A DNA stretch of 64,000 nt from Ampelocalamus luodianensis (taxonomy: Eukaryota > Streptophyta > Magnoliopsida > Poales > Poaceae). Numbering within the stretch: position 1 is the stretch's first letter; every line of letters begins with the position of its first letter. Shown one piece after another: positions 1 to 11,359 of this stretch. The stretch is taken from contig CM070620.1 of NCBI GenBank assembly GCA_036346255.1, positions 32,051,609 through 32,115,608 of the forward strand. The letters run 5' to 3'. The notes beneath the pieces are model-generated. The model was not told the origin of the DNA and made no database searches. It saw only the letters and a list, made by a program, of their open reading frames with translations. Made by a program: the position numbers and the translations under genes.

Positions 1-290
1 TCTGAAGATGTACGGGGCAGACCGGTGATAAAATCCATGCCAACAGAATCCCACTTCCTTGATTTCAACAGGAACATCCCGACACTCGAGTTCAGCTCTC
101 AACTCCGAGTCTAGAGAGCGAATGAGCAAAGGGACACGCAGAGGAGAAAAAGGAAGATCACCAATAGTAGCAAAAGACTTTGATACAAAGGAATGAGAAG
201 CTCCTGAATCAAACAAAACAGAAGCAGAACGAGAATTAACAAGAAGTGTACCCAACGCGACGTCAGGTGCCTCTCGCGCTTCCTCATTTT
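1..290 (-). pseudogene. Ty3/gypsy protease-integrase fragment, copy 1
   Basis: Reverse-strand remnant of a gypsy gag-pol cut by the window edge. Reading down from about 290 it carries the retropepsin context (VALGTLLVNSR) and then the end of the protease, followed near position 60 by integrase core sequence corresponding to KWDSIGMDFITGLP in better preserved copies. Reverse transcriptase, RNase H and the first part of integrase, which should lie between, are missing. The same join occurs at 2560-2915 and 7471-7957. Small indels break the frame. The class is clear from the matching fragments; no function is expected. Confidence 0.75.
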
Positions 291-1111
291 GATTAATGAG
301 ATTTAGTATGCATATTATCAGCATGCATGACATTTTGGAGACATTTGCATAAATTATTGCAATTGGAAAATTTAAATCAAAGATCAAACATACACTTCGA
401 ATTCAAACTCCAAGTGAAAACAGGAACAAAAACATTTGATCATCACCTGGAAATATTTTATTCAAATACTAGAATAATTATCATGAATAAATATAATTTT
501 TACCAAATTTTTGGAACTCAATTGCACCCTCAGAAAATTCAAACACCATTAATAGACCTAGACTAAGTTTGAATTTAGTTTACACAAATTATATTATGAA
601 AAGTGAGTTTAATAATTTTTATGAACACTAGGATGTCCCAGGAACCCCTGTGATTTATTTCACATTTTTAGGAAATTTATTTCTATTTTTAAAGCCTCGG
701 TCAAGTCTGCTGCTGTTTTGGTCAAAGGGTTTTGAATTCAAACTCTAAACTGTTGGACCGACCCGGACCCGAGTTAGACTCTGACGCACCAACTTGGCTC
801 CACCCAACCGCCTAAACGTACTCGCATGCAGACCGTCGGATCAAGATCGGAGGCTCAACGAGTATGTTGTTCGGACCATCGGATGGCCACCAAATCCGCC
901 TCCATTTCTATCAACGACGAGCCACAGAAGATCCGTCGCTCCACAGCTCGACCACGGACCCCACGTGATAGGGCTTCTTCTTCCTCCCATTGGCTCGTCG
1001 GCGAGTATCCGTAGCCAAGCCACCGAACCATGCTTCCCGCAATGCCGCCCCCGTTGCCATCCGCACGCATTCGCGAGGCGCTACACCGAGCACAGCGTTG
1101 TGACACAACAT
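291..1111. repeat. LTR-like noncoding block, copy 1 of a 1.1 kb duplication
   Basis: AT-rich for its first 450 bases, then GC-rich, with long tracts that reappear at 2916-3704 in the same order and orientation. The homology runs from the protease fragment through to the shared end 'tgtgacacaacatcc'. The mix of a long AT-rich part followed by GC-rich sequence resembles LTR sequence of grass gypsy elements, but neither LTR terminus is visible. The short ORFs on both strands differ between the two copies and are not conserved as proteins. Confidence 0.6.
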
Positions 1112-1937
1112 CCTTAGGGATCCCCATCATTGCTTGGCACTTGCACACGCGCATTTTGAAAAATGGAAAGAGCTGAAAGTCAGCTGCATCGGAAGCTGTC
1201 AATTTTGGGGCTACTCTACAAGTTCTTGGGAGTATTAGAATTATTACGGGGACCCTTAGTATAGCTTTGTATAAAACATTGGGGGTTGTTTTGAAACTAC
1301 CCAAATTTGCTCCTTTAGCTTATATATTTTAAAGATGAAGAAGCAAGTCTCTCGGTAAATTCATAAAGGGGGAAAAGAAAATCTACTTGATTTTGGTGGG
1401 CCAAATTAAAATCAGTTAAACAAAAAAATCCATATCAAACCTCTAAATTGATGCGATGCCGACCTGATTCTAACTTCGATTTCAATTGTGAAAATCCATT
1501 ATTTTTGACTGAAGCCAACATCCCTAGAGGCTTAATGCAAAGAAGGAAACGGAAATGAATCAAAGAAACCTCAAATGGCTACAAAATGGAGACACGGAAA
1601 CTGGTTTGGTAAACATGCCTGGAACACTTTTGGATGATTGCTAGGGAGGAATGGGCGTCGTGGCGAAACATCCGGCCATAAAACCAATTCGAGTCCGAGC
1701 AAGCTGTTTTCTCCAGCAATTTTTAGCGTGCACGTACGGGCTGAAGGATACAGGTAGACACATTAGTAGAAAAGTGGTACAGGAAACTAACAAATGGGGA
1801 CCAAAGAAAGTGCTCTTGCAACTATATGTGGATTGGATATGTGATGAAAAAAGGTCGAATGCCCGGCAGGGAGGTCAAATTGAGAAAGCCCAATGCGGAA
1901 AAAAACGGTTTGCAAATATATTTGATGTTTTCTTGTA
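1112..1937. other. Unassigned spacer between the two duplicated blocks
   Basis: No recognisable gene, terminal repeat or RNA. A 95-residue forward ORF at 1651-1938 has no domain I recognise, and its composition looks like random frame. This segment and the AT-rich tract after it separate the two copies of the duplicated block. Confidence 0.4.
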
Positions 1938-2510
1938 AATAGCGAATTTAAATAAAATAGCAATTTAATTTTGAAATTCAAGTAAAAACTGAAAAATAAT
2001 TGAATAAAAATTAAAAAATAGTAATTGGATTAGATACATTCAATAAAAAATATTAGAATAAAATAAATAAATTAGAAAATATTTTTAATTCCAAAGTAAA
2101 TACAAATAATGGTTTTACATATATTATTTTTAAAAATACAATTGTTAATATGTTTAAAAAAAAATAATTAAAAACATATAAAAAAAAAAAATTTATTATT
2201 TTCAAGAATTCAAAGTACAAATTAAAAAATAAAATTAGTACAAAAAAATTAATTGATTTCCAAATTCTATTAAAATCTAAATAAAATAAAAAAAAATGAA
2301 ACAAAAATAATTGTTATTTAATTTAACAAAAAAAAATTTTGGAATAAAAAAAATTAAAATTGCTTTATTTTCAAATAAAAATGAAACCAAAATCAATGGA
2401 TACATAAATTTAACAAAAATTGATTTGAATAAAATAAAATAGCTTTGATTGAAATAAAATAAAATGAATCACAAAATAAAAAATAATGTTTAAAATTGAA
2501 AAAAAACGAA
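1938..2510. repeat. A-rich low-complexity tract
   Basis: About 570 bases made almost wholly of A and T, with A in clear excess on the forward strand and repeated words such as aaataaaat, aaaaatta and ttgattt. G and C are rare. The 83-residue reverse ORF at 2053-2304 is only Phe/Leu/Ile/Asn and is a product of composition. It could be a degenerated simple repeat or a scaffold-attachment-like AT tract; the sequence does not decide. Confidence 0.7.
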
Positions 2511-2559
2511 AGGAGGCAGGGTGAAACTCCCTGTCACCATTGTTGCACTCCTATCGAGA

Positions 2560-2915
2560 GGAGGGGATCTTGGTCTTGACAGAAGGAAATGTGCCACCTT
2601 AGTTAACCGATCAATAACAACCCAAATGACATCTTTCCTGAAGATGTACGGGTAGACCGGTGATAAAGTCCATGCCAATATAATCCCACTTCCTTGATTT
2701 CAACAGAACATCCCGACACTCAGTCTCAGCTCTCAACTCCGAGTCTAGAGAGCGAATGAGCAAAGGACACGCAGAGAGAAAAAGGAAGATCACCAATAGT
2801 AGCAAAAGACTTTGATACAAAGGAATGAGAAGCTCTGAATCAAACAAACGAGGACGAGAATTAACAAGAAGTGTACCCAACGCGACGTCAGGTGCCTCTC
2901 GCTTCCTCATTTTGA
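2560..2915 (-). pseudogene. Ty3/gypsy protease-integrase fragment, copy 2
   Basis: Reverse-strand fragment, better preserved than copy 1. From 2910 downward it reads APDVALGTLLVNSR (retropepsin start), a short protease piece ending SELRAETECRDV, and then KWDYIGMDFITGLP of the integrase core, followed in another frame by the integrase motif VIWVVIDRLTKVAHFLLS. Thus protease is joined straight to mid-integrase, with RT, RNase H and the integrase zinc finger absent. The DSG of the protease active site is also damaged. It is the second of three fragments sharing this join. Confidence 0.8.
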
Positions 2916-3704
2916 TTAATGAGATTTAGTATGCATATTATCAGCATGCATGACATTTTGGAGACATTTGCATAAATTATTGCAATTGGAAAATTTAAAT
3001 CAAAGATCAAACATACACTTCAATTCAAACTCCAAGTGAAAACAGGAACAAAAACATTTGATCATCACCTGGAAATATTTTATTCAAATACTAGAATAAT
3101 TATCATGAATAAATATAATTTTTACCAAATTTTGGAACTCAATTGCACCCTCAGAAAATTCAAACACCATTAATAGACCTAGACTAAGTTTGAATTTAGT
3201 TTACACAAATTATATTATGAAAAGTGAGTTTAATAATTTTTATGAACACTAGGATGTCCCAGGAACCCCTGTGATTTATTTCACATTTTTAGAAATTTAT
3301 TTCTATTTTTAAAGCCTCGGTCAAGTCTGTGCTGTTTTGGTCAAAGGGTTTGAATTCAAACTCTAAACTTGGACCGACCGACCGAGTTAGACTCGACGCA
3401 CCAACTTGGCTCCACCCAACCGCCTAAACGACTGCATGCGACAGTGGATCAAGATCGGAGGGCTCAAACGAGTATGCTGTTCGGACCATCGATGGCCACC
3501 AAATCTCGCCATCCATTTCTATCAAATCGACGAGCCACGAAAGACCGTCGCTCACGGTCTGCACCCGGACCCAACGTGATAGGGGCTTCTTCTTCCTCCC
3601 ATTGGCTCGCATGAGCTTGTACTTCTGCAGCCGAATTTCAGCATGCCGCTTGCCGTGACCGCACCGTCCCTCACGACACCGAGCATCGCTGTGACACAAC
3701 ATCC
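2916..3704. repeat. LTR-like noncoding block, copy 2 of a 1.1 kb duplication
   Basis: Matches 291-1111 nearly base for base apart from many one- and two-base indels, and the match stops at 'tgtgacacaacatcc' near 3704. Together with the protease-integrase fragment on its left it forms the second copy of a block of about 1.1 kb in direct orientation. Confidence 0.65.
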
Positions 3705-4540
3705 ATTTCGTATCGCATGCTTAAACCACTACTCGCTCCCCATTTCGTTGCACTTCTCCTCATATCCGAAGGAGGCGATGCTAGATCAGCACATAGCTTC
3801 ATAAGCTCCTCTCCTAAGCGCCTCTCTCTACGTCCAATGCCGCACCATTTCCTCTTACCATCGCCGTTGTCTTTGTTTGTAGCGCACGAACGCAGGGTGT
3901 CTTTCTTGTCTCAAGTGCGCCTATAACAGCTCCACGCCATTTGGGCTCGTGAGTCTCCTCCTAAATGATCTATTTAGGATCGAGGGTCTTGTACCTGACC
4001 TAAGCTCTGCCACATAGTTTGCAATGCACAAAGAATGTCACGTGAAGCTCCACGGAATGCAGCCGATCGCATCGGATCTTGCCATGCGCAAAGTTGTTCG
4101 CGCCTCAAGAGCTTCGATTGTGTTCGGTGTCGCGAGATCCCGACGAGCACCTCCCGACTCCTCATACAGAACGTTGTTACTTAGCGCCCGATCTCTCAGC
4201 CTCAGGCCAACACGAGCACGACACCGGCGACCTTCGACCGCGCATCAGGTGAGATCTCGAGCCCGGGTCACTCATGCGTACGCTAGTTTGGCCACCTTGT
4301 TTTGCTTTTGGCATGATAGCCGAAGAGTTCGCCGCACTCTGCTTGCTCGCTGCTACCGACACTAGAGCACTCAGCCGGCACCCATGGGTTATCGTGGCTA
4401 GGGGATCCATTTTTGCAGGGATCACGCCACCAAGGATCACACCGCGGCGATGAGCCTTGACCCAAGCCGCCGAGTTTTTCCCGTCCTGACCTCCGTTTTA
4501 TCTTCAGAATCAACTCTCCTTGTGTAGTAGTGCCATCGGA
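3705..4540. other. GC-rich stretch, possibly LTR R/U5-like
   Basis: Mixed GC-rich sequence continuing from the duplicated block, with a weak TATA-like 'cctataaca' near 3920 and CT-rich leader-like sequence around it. This would fit the transcribed part of an LTR whose upstream part is the duplicated block, but no CA terminus or primer site is visible. The ORFs at 3974-4440 overlap on both strands and look like products of GC content. Confidence 0.3.
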
Positions 4541-6195
4541 AGAACAACTAAATCCTTTTGCTAGCCCTTTAGATTAACTTTTAGTTTACTCAAACTAATT
4601 AACTTTTGAACTGTGATTTCGAGAGAAAATGTGTTGACAACACCTCAATCTCGCTTTTGTTTAGAATAGGTTGCCCAACAAAGAGCTAATGTTTGTAGTT
4701 TGTCAATGAAACTTTTGTCTTGGTATAGCAAAGCAGTAGAAATGTGTTTGAGTCATTCAATTAAGTTAGTAATTGGGATTTTGGGTTTAGGGAAGACCGT
4801 ATAGCATTTTAGTTTAGAAGAACAGCATTGAAGGTGCATGAGCAGAACTGAAATTTGCACTTTTGTCAATAGATTAAACAAGTTAGTTCCATGTGCAACC
4901 AAATCGAGAACCAGATAGGTGGTTGTATTTTAGAAATCATCAATGTGTGATCCGAGATAACAAAGTTTTCTTTCAGTTAATGTTGTTGTTGAGTCTAGTA
5001 GCTAAAAAGGGTTATTGATTCAATTAGTCTTTGAACCATTAGTTCTTGGTAGTAATCAAATGCGAGAAGCATAATGGTTATGAGTTTTAAATTCAACAGG
5101 ATACAACCATTTCTTACTTATGCTTTGTAAAGGAGAGAAGGTGTTGGGTAAAAGGAGTAGTTTTGTTAGTAAACTCGTTGCAAAACCACCGGCTGTGTTA
5201 ACTAGTTTTGTGTTTAGCATTTGGATAAGAGGATTAGGGAAGTTGAGTTAGTAGCACTTAAGTTGGAGAATTTTCCTTCGTTGGAAAGGTTACATGCTTG
5301 GTTAGTCAAAATGTCGTTTGTTAAGGAGGCTGACTTGACCAATCCTAGTAGTAGCTAAACTTAAAAAATGGATTTGATAACAAGGAAGAACATCAACTAC
5401 TCAAATCAGCTTGTACATACATGCATGCATCCTACGAATAGAAGTATGGGCGTACAGAAAAAATGAGCAAAGAGCTTGGAGTAGAGATACCGCAAACAGT
5501 AAGGAATAAGCTTGGGGCCACTAGAGAGAGCGCGACGGGTGTCCCGGCAGGGATCAATGATATTTGCACACATATATGTGTAGATGTCACAACGGTTATT
5601 ATTAAATGATAATTGGAAAGAAGTAGAAGATAACTATGTGGTAGAATATTTGCATTAGAAGTGGTAACAGCTGAGAAATATCGATCGAGAGTTGGGCTTA
5701 CTCTTGGAGGTTGAAATAGAAAAATTATGACGGGGAGAAGAGATAGAAGACACACAGTTCGGTAGGGCAACCGACGTAAGGAAAGATAAGTTCAAGGTAG
5801 GTCATCCATGGTGCATCAGTGTATACGTGGGCAAGGTACTATAATATCATGTAAACTAATAAGATAATTTTGTTACATACATAATCAATGTATTGCTTGA
5901 GTTTAACAGAGGTACATGTGCATGAAAATATTTTAGAAAAGAGTTAAGAGCATGCAGCTACATGATGTATACATAATGGAGAGTAGTTAACTTATTATAC
6001 TCATGATTTTCTTCCATGAAAACTCATACTTCAATTACGTTACTCAAGTTGTATTTTCCTTCAAGCTTCTATTGTCGTTTTCTAATGTTTATGATATATT
6101 AAAATTTTTAATAGCTGGCTTGATGATCCTCATCCTACTCACCTCCTACCAGTTCAGCTGGCTTGCCCCTCATTCGGTTAGTAGTTCCTCACCAC
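4541..6195. other. Unassigned noncoding stretch
   Basis: About 1.65 kb of ordinary AT-biased plant sequence with no ORF of conserved appearance, no terminal repeats and no match to the other elements in the window. It stops where the gypsy integrase tail begins, near 6196, so it abuts a truncation point of that element. Confidence 0.4.
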
Positions 6196-7057
6196 CTAAC
6201 CTTGTTCTTCGTTCAGCTTCTTCAAGGATGCGAACAGGATGCTCGCGGTAGGTCAAATCTTCTTGAACATCGAGATTTTCCAACGGAGCTTCCTCGGTTG
6301 GAACACGAAGACACTTCTTCAACTGGGACACATGGAACACATCATATACTCCCTCAAGTGCAGCGGACAATTCCAACTTGTAGGCAACGACCCCTTTCTT
6401 CTCGATGATGCGGTAAAGACCAACATATCGAGGAGCTAACTTGCCCTTGACGCCGAAACGTTGATGGCCCTTCAAAGGAGAGACTTTGAGATAAACAAAG
6501 TCATTGGGCTCGAAGCTTAACTCACGACGATGACGATCCTCATAGTTTTGCCTTGATTGAGCCGTGCGTAAATGGTCGCGAATAAGCTGAACTTGACTTT
6601 TGGCCTCGTTGATCGAGTCCGGGTCAAAGAAAGGTCTTTCGCCGGTCTCAGACCAATTCAACGGGGTTCTACACTTTCTTCCGTATAAGGCCTCAAAGGG
6701 TGCCATGCCGAGACTGGTTTGAAAACTGTTGTTGTACAAAAACTCGGCGAATGGCAAGCATTTCTCCCAATTCTTACCATAGAAGATAACGCAAGCACGT
6801 AGCATATCTTCCAAAACTTGGTTGACTCGTTCCGTCTGGCCATTAGTTTGAGGATGATAAGCTGAGCTGAAGGAAAGGTGAGTTTTCATAGCCTTTTGCA
6901 AACAACTCCAAAACTGAGAGGTGAAAAGGGAACCACGATCTGAGACGATCGTCTTTGGTGCTCCATGCAAACTCATGATCCTTGAGACATAGAGCTCGGC
7001 CAAGCGATCCGTACGAATTTTGGTCTTGACAGGAAGGAAATGTGCCACCTTAGTTAA
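6196..7057 (-). pseudogene. Ty3/gypsy integrase C-terminal half with chromodomain-like tail
   Basis: Integrase would insert retrotransposon cDNA into nuclear DNA. The frame is open for 292 codons (7048 down to 6170). It starts at MAHFLPVKTKIR and carries the core residues of the rve domain: the D of TIVSDRGSLFTS and the E of the NGQTERVNQ motif. The GPY/F-like region is around KLAPRYVGLYRI, followed by FHVSQLKKCL and a short chromodomain-like tail, TEEAPLENLDV to EHPVRILEEAE. The zinc finger and first catalytic Asp are missing: a MULE at 7058-7470 splits the core just upstream, and the element lacks its RT side. The tail is cut near 6196 before any PPT or 3' LTR. This is the cleanest coding stretch of the gypsy family here. 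Confidence 0.9.
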
Positions 7058-7470
7058 GAAGTTTGGACGTTATTGGCTCCTTATGTATCCAAATTTTCAA
7101 AACAAGCATTCTTATCCTTGAAATTCCAGAAATGGCCTCGTCCAGTACGTCGCTGCGCGCCACATACCGCGAGAGGTTTCTTCGCTGCGATGCGCGAGCA
7201 GCATGTGTACGTCGCTCGCGACGCGGGACGCGGTGAGTCTCCAGCTCCAGCTTGCTGCGCGCCATGCGGCGCTTCGCTGTTGCGCCCGGCCTGCTTATGC
7301 TGCTCTTGCGCTGGTTTGCACCACGCCTACCAGCGCGGTTCGGCAAGGCGACCCTGGTCTTTGCTTGTGCATGGGCGCGACATGCAGAGTCAAGGGCTGA
7401 GTGGAATTTTAGAGTAATGAGGCTAGTTTCGAATTTCAATGCGAGATGGCGCCAATAGTGTCCAGACATC
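7058..7470. mobile_element. Small Mutator-like element (413 bp) in gypsy integrase
   Basis: Flanked by a perfect 9 bp direct repeat CTTAGTTAA (7049-7057 and 7471-7479), the target-site length typical of Mutator elements. The ends are imperfect inverted repeats: GAAGTTTGGACGTTATTGGC on the left and, reverse-complemented, GATGTCTGGACACTATTGGC on the right, with weaker similarity continuing inward. Between them, about 7130-7400 is strikingly GC-rich and encodes no transposase, as in non-autonomous or Pack-type MULEs that carry gene fragments. ORFs on both strands cross it (for example 7050-7469 reverse, 7073-7417 forward); I recognise no domain. It interrupts integrase between RLTK and VAHFLP. 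Confidence 0.85.
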
Positions 7471-7957
7471 CTTAGTTAACCGATCAATGACAACTCAAAT
7501 GACATCTTTCCCTGAAGATGTACGGGGCAGACTGGTGATAAAATCCATGCCAATAGAATCCCACTTCCTTGATTTCAGGAACATCCCGACACTCGGATTC
7601 ACTCTCAACTCAGAGTCGAAGAAGCGAATGAGCAAAGGACAAGCGAGAGGAGAAAGGAAGATCACCAATAGTAGCAAAAGACTTTGATACAAAGGAATGA
7701 GAAGCTCCTGAATCAAACAAAACAAAAGCAGGATGAGAATTAACAAGAAGCGTACCCAACGCGACGTTAGGTGCCTCTCGCACTTCCTCACCGGAGATGA
7801 GGTTGACTTGGGTTAGCAACGAAAACCCGAAAACTGAAAGCAAAAGTAAGCAAAAAGAAAGGCCATCGACTAGGGGAATAGACATCACCCTAACCAAAAG
7901 CAACTCAAAAACAGCAAGGAAACGAACTCCACAAGCTTGCAATAGGCATAAAAACAA
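7471..7957 (-). pseudogene. Ty3/gypsy protease-integrase fragment, copy 3
   Basis: Reverse-strand piece between the element's leader and the MULE. From about 7810 it reads EEVREAPNVALGTLLVN followed by the retropepsin active-site motif DSGASHSFVS, here intact, then SKSFATIGDLPFSSRLS. At about 7570 it jumps to integrase (KWDSIGMDFITSLP). Upstream, the protease is joined directly to leader-type sequence with gag missing: the sequence at 7811-7957 matches the leader next to gag in the complete element (38061-38180). So this element has two internal deletions, gag and RT/RNase H/IN-N. Confidence 0.85.
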
Positions 7958-8543
7958 TGAGACTTAAGATCAACTTCCCGGCATGACTAACTCGTATTGA
8001 ACGAACGAGCAATCGGTTGGGAAGAACCAAAATCAGAATATAGCTCAAATCTAGCACACTTAAAGAGCAGGGTAAAACCAACTAAGAGAGGGTTAGATAC
8101 TTAGCCAACTAATATCACTTTTTACCCTCTTATTCCCACATGTTTTAGTTGAATTAACCTCTCATTTTTTACCTTAACTATCAACTAAAAGCTTGCTGTC
8201 CAGAAATTGGGGCTTGCTGTCCAGATTGCCTTCTAGCTTCAATCTGTACTTTTCCAACTCTAGTAGCTCCTACTCTTCACCAAAAGACAGCCACACTTCA
8301 GATTACAACTCTCATTGGTTCCCAAAACCAATTTAATCGGTAACAACTAGCTTTTGACAGAGGAAGAGAGGAAATCAGCTTTTCTAAACTTAACAAGAGC
8401 AAGGTAAGATGAGCAATCTAAGATAGGTAAGGAGTAAAATATGAGAACTTACTTAAGCTTTCAAAAACCATTTGATATTTGGAAATTAAGTTTTTCAAAA
8501 TATCCTAAAGACGACCAAGCTAGGGGGTTTCTACAGTCGGTAT
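7958..8543 (-). other. Untranslated leader of the deleted gypsy element
   Basis: Sequence between the PBS and the protease fragment, reading right to left. It is repeated at 19338-19823 and, more diverged, at 38180-38802 beside the PBS of the complete element. It contains no protein I recognise. Its position and conservation in three copies support its being the 5' leader that follows the PBS. Confidence 0.7.
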
Positions 8544-8556
8544 GGCTCTGATACCA
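8544..8556 (-). other. Primer binding site, initiator Met tRNA
   Basis: On the reverse strand this reads TGGTATCAGAGCC, the standard plant retrotransposon PBS complementary to the 3' end of initiator methionine tRNA. It lies five bases inside the LTR boundary at 8562, which fixes both the LTR end and the reverse orientation of the element. Confidence 0.92.
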
Positions 8557-11359
8557 AGCTTTGTGAGACCCCATGGTATTTAGCTTATAATGCTTAGTCT
8601 TCCATTGACTCTAGCATCACAAACAAAATATCCCGTGTCTCGGGAAAATGTATACTTCCCAGAACTGCAGTATACACACCCTTTTACAAAACATGCATAA
8701 TTTCCATACAAGTGCATATAACCGAATTAAAGTTTTACAAGCAAAAGACATACAATATAGTTATTACAAAAGAGACCAACCGGTCACAAGACAAGCTAAA
8801 GAGCGAAAATAAACAGTGGAAGCAAAATGCCATAAGATGGCTTTGAACAAGAGCCAACCGATTTGCCACACACCCACAAGGCAATCCGACCGGGCCGCCA
8901 AGCTAGTCGTCCACACCGCAGCAAAACTCACAAAAGTCGGCCTCTTGGGGATCAACCTCCTCTGCAACAATTAAGCAATGCAAATGAGTACAAAAATATA
9001 CTCGCAAGACTTACGAATAACAAACCTAGATATTACTACATGCAGGCTTTAATCAAAGGAGAAGACTAAAGGTTCATTTTCAGCATAAAGCATATTTTAT
9101 TTGCAATAAGTAATAGATTGAAAGCAGTTTTAACAATCTGATTTTTATTTGACCAAATAACAGCAAGACAATAATTAATAACAGTAAGACATCCTGGAGA
9201 TGACTAACCCAATAGCCATCACAACAATAGCACGAATTACCCATTCGTACCACCCACATCAAGTTTCAATGAAAAGTTATAGTCTAGTTCTTGCGGGAAA
9301 TAACCAAGCGTGTCCATAACCTAGGACGAGGCTATTTGAATAGTTTGAACCCTGCAGGGGTGTACCAATGTACCCACACTTCAGACCGTCTTTTCCCCAA
9401 GCTATTAAGCACATTTCTTTTGGTATGCCAGCACGGCTAAATCTTACGAGACATTTCCAATGGATTGTACTAATGAAGAGTCGCACGTATGGGGGTTAAC
9501 CCTTAGTGATTTGCCGGCGATGAAGATCACAAGGAATCATACGAAGAGTAGGATGCACCGGCCCAGCCTAAGCAACTGCAGGTGCTCCCCCCCCCCTTTC
9601 CCAACAACGAACATTTTCTCTATCACTACCACCAGCGACTCATTAATTAATACCCCCCAAAGTACTAAGCCAAGAGAGGTCTCATATCCCTCTAGTGTGG
9701 TTAGCACGCAAAATTGCTTGGATCAATGGCGCAAGTAACTTGGTCCTTGATGACCCGAGCACCATTCTAGTCACACCCAAAAGATCGCACCATCACACTA
9801 ATGTGCCCAAGTCTAAAACATTTTATTTTCAGTTTTAGATTTCACAAATAAACAAAGCACAAGGTGCTGAACATAAGTAAATAATAAGTTTTGTGTGATA
9901 AAGGTCATTGACTAGGTCGACAACCGCCCAATTCTACCGATAACTAAGCATTGCTAAGTATTATATCGTAAAAACAATAAAAGGGCATAAATCATTCACC
10001 AGGCTCTAATTCACCAATGAGGATATTAACTTAGGTTTGTGGCAGGGGTGGATAATTTCAGGGAAACAATGCAATAGGACTAGCTACCTCTAATCGACAA
10101 AATTAATTTTGACACAAAGAAGTATGCATACTTATTCTTTGCAAACAAGATATTAGATTTTAAAAGTAATGGGATCAATATGATCAAATAAATGCTACAT
10201 CTGCTTTCCTTGATAGAGATCACTTGATTGCTAGACAGGATCACTCTCATACTCAACAATTTCTTCGAAATCTATCGCAAGAACGAGAAAATCCAATAAA
10301 AACGACGAATACCGAAAAAGACTCAAAATCCAAAATCAACCAAAATCCATGAAATTTACACAACAGGAAGAGCATGATTTTAAATGAATTTAGCAACAAG
10401 AACCAACTGATTTGGACTAAGCATGCAAAAGTTATAGCCTAAACAATTTCAATCTACTAGAAAAATCAATTTTAATTGCTTTATGTTACTGTTCATCGCA
10501 CAAATTTCCAGAAAGTTTTTTAACATAAAATTTTTATGGTAGGCAGATAATGACATCCTAAGAACAACAAAAATTAGTTTACTACATTTGTAGTTAAAAT
10601 GAATTTAGTATGATTTTTCTAAGTTATGAAACTAGTGCATAATTACTTTCAGAGGCAAAGGCCATATTAAAACCTATTCTACACTAAAGCATATTAATAA
10701 AGGACTCTAACACATTTTAGTTTACTAGATTTGAAGTTACAGGGAATTACTTATGCATTATTTTAAGTAAACTGGATTTTTAGAGCAATAATTAAAGTTA
10801 AACCTAAAATAAATCTACTAACAAATTTTTTTGGAACATAACCAAGCTTACAATCATTTTTAGGTTAAAGCTTAGTTAAAACTAGAACTACCAAAATTTG
10901 AATCAACTGAAAAGGATTTAAAATGAATTAGTTATGAAATTTTGAAGTTTAATACAATTTTCAGTTGACAGATAAAACTTACCAAAAATTAAACAAATTT
11001 AACTAAATGGAAACGACGTGAACAAACATGGGCCGTTGATATCGAATTCCCCGACCCAAGCGCTTGAAACTCGGTAGTAGCGTGGCCACATGAAGCCAAG
11101 CGGTGCCCACGGTTGGATTTAGATCCAACGGTCCACAAGAGATGGAACATTCAGACTTCCCGAATGCCTCACCAAATCTGGGCCATAGATCTAAAAAGGA
11201 ACGGCTCAAATCAAGGTCACACTCAGAGGTCCGAAAGTTCATGAGATCTGAACCGCAGATCTAGAAATGAATGGTAAAAGGGGATTAGAGCGTTAGAACT
11301 CCGAACGCGTCGAGGAGGTCTAGACCGTTGGATCTAGATCTAACGGTCCAGAGCTGCAG

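Noticed and set aside
1651..1938. 95-residue forward ORF as a gene
   Set aside because: No domain, no conservation with the duplicated block, no promoter or codon signal.
4518..4530. 'ttgtgtagtagtg' as a CACTA terminus
   Set aside because: It has an extra base pair relative to the termini found elsewhere and no subterminal repeats beside it.
5432..5770. 112-residue reverse ORF as a gene
   Set aside because: Ser/Leu-rich with no recognisable domain, lying in unassigned intergenic sequence.
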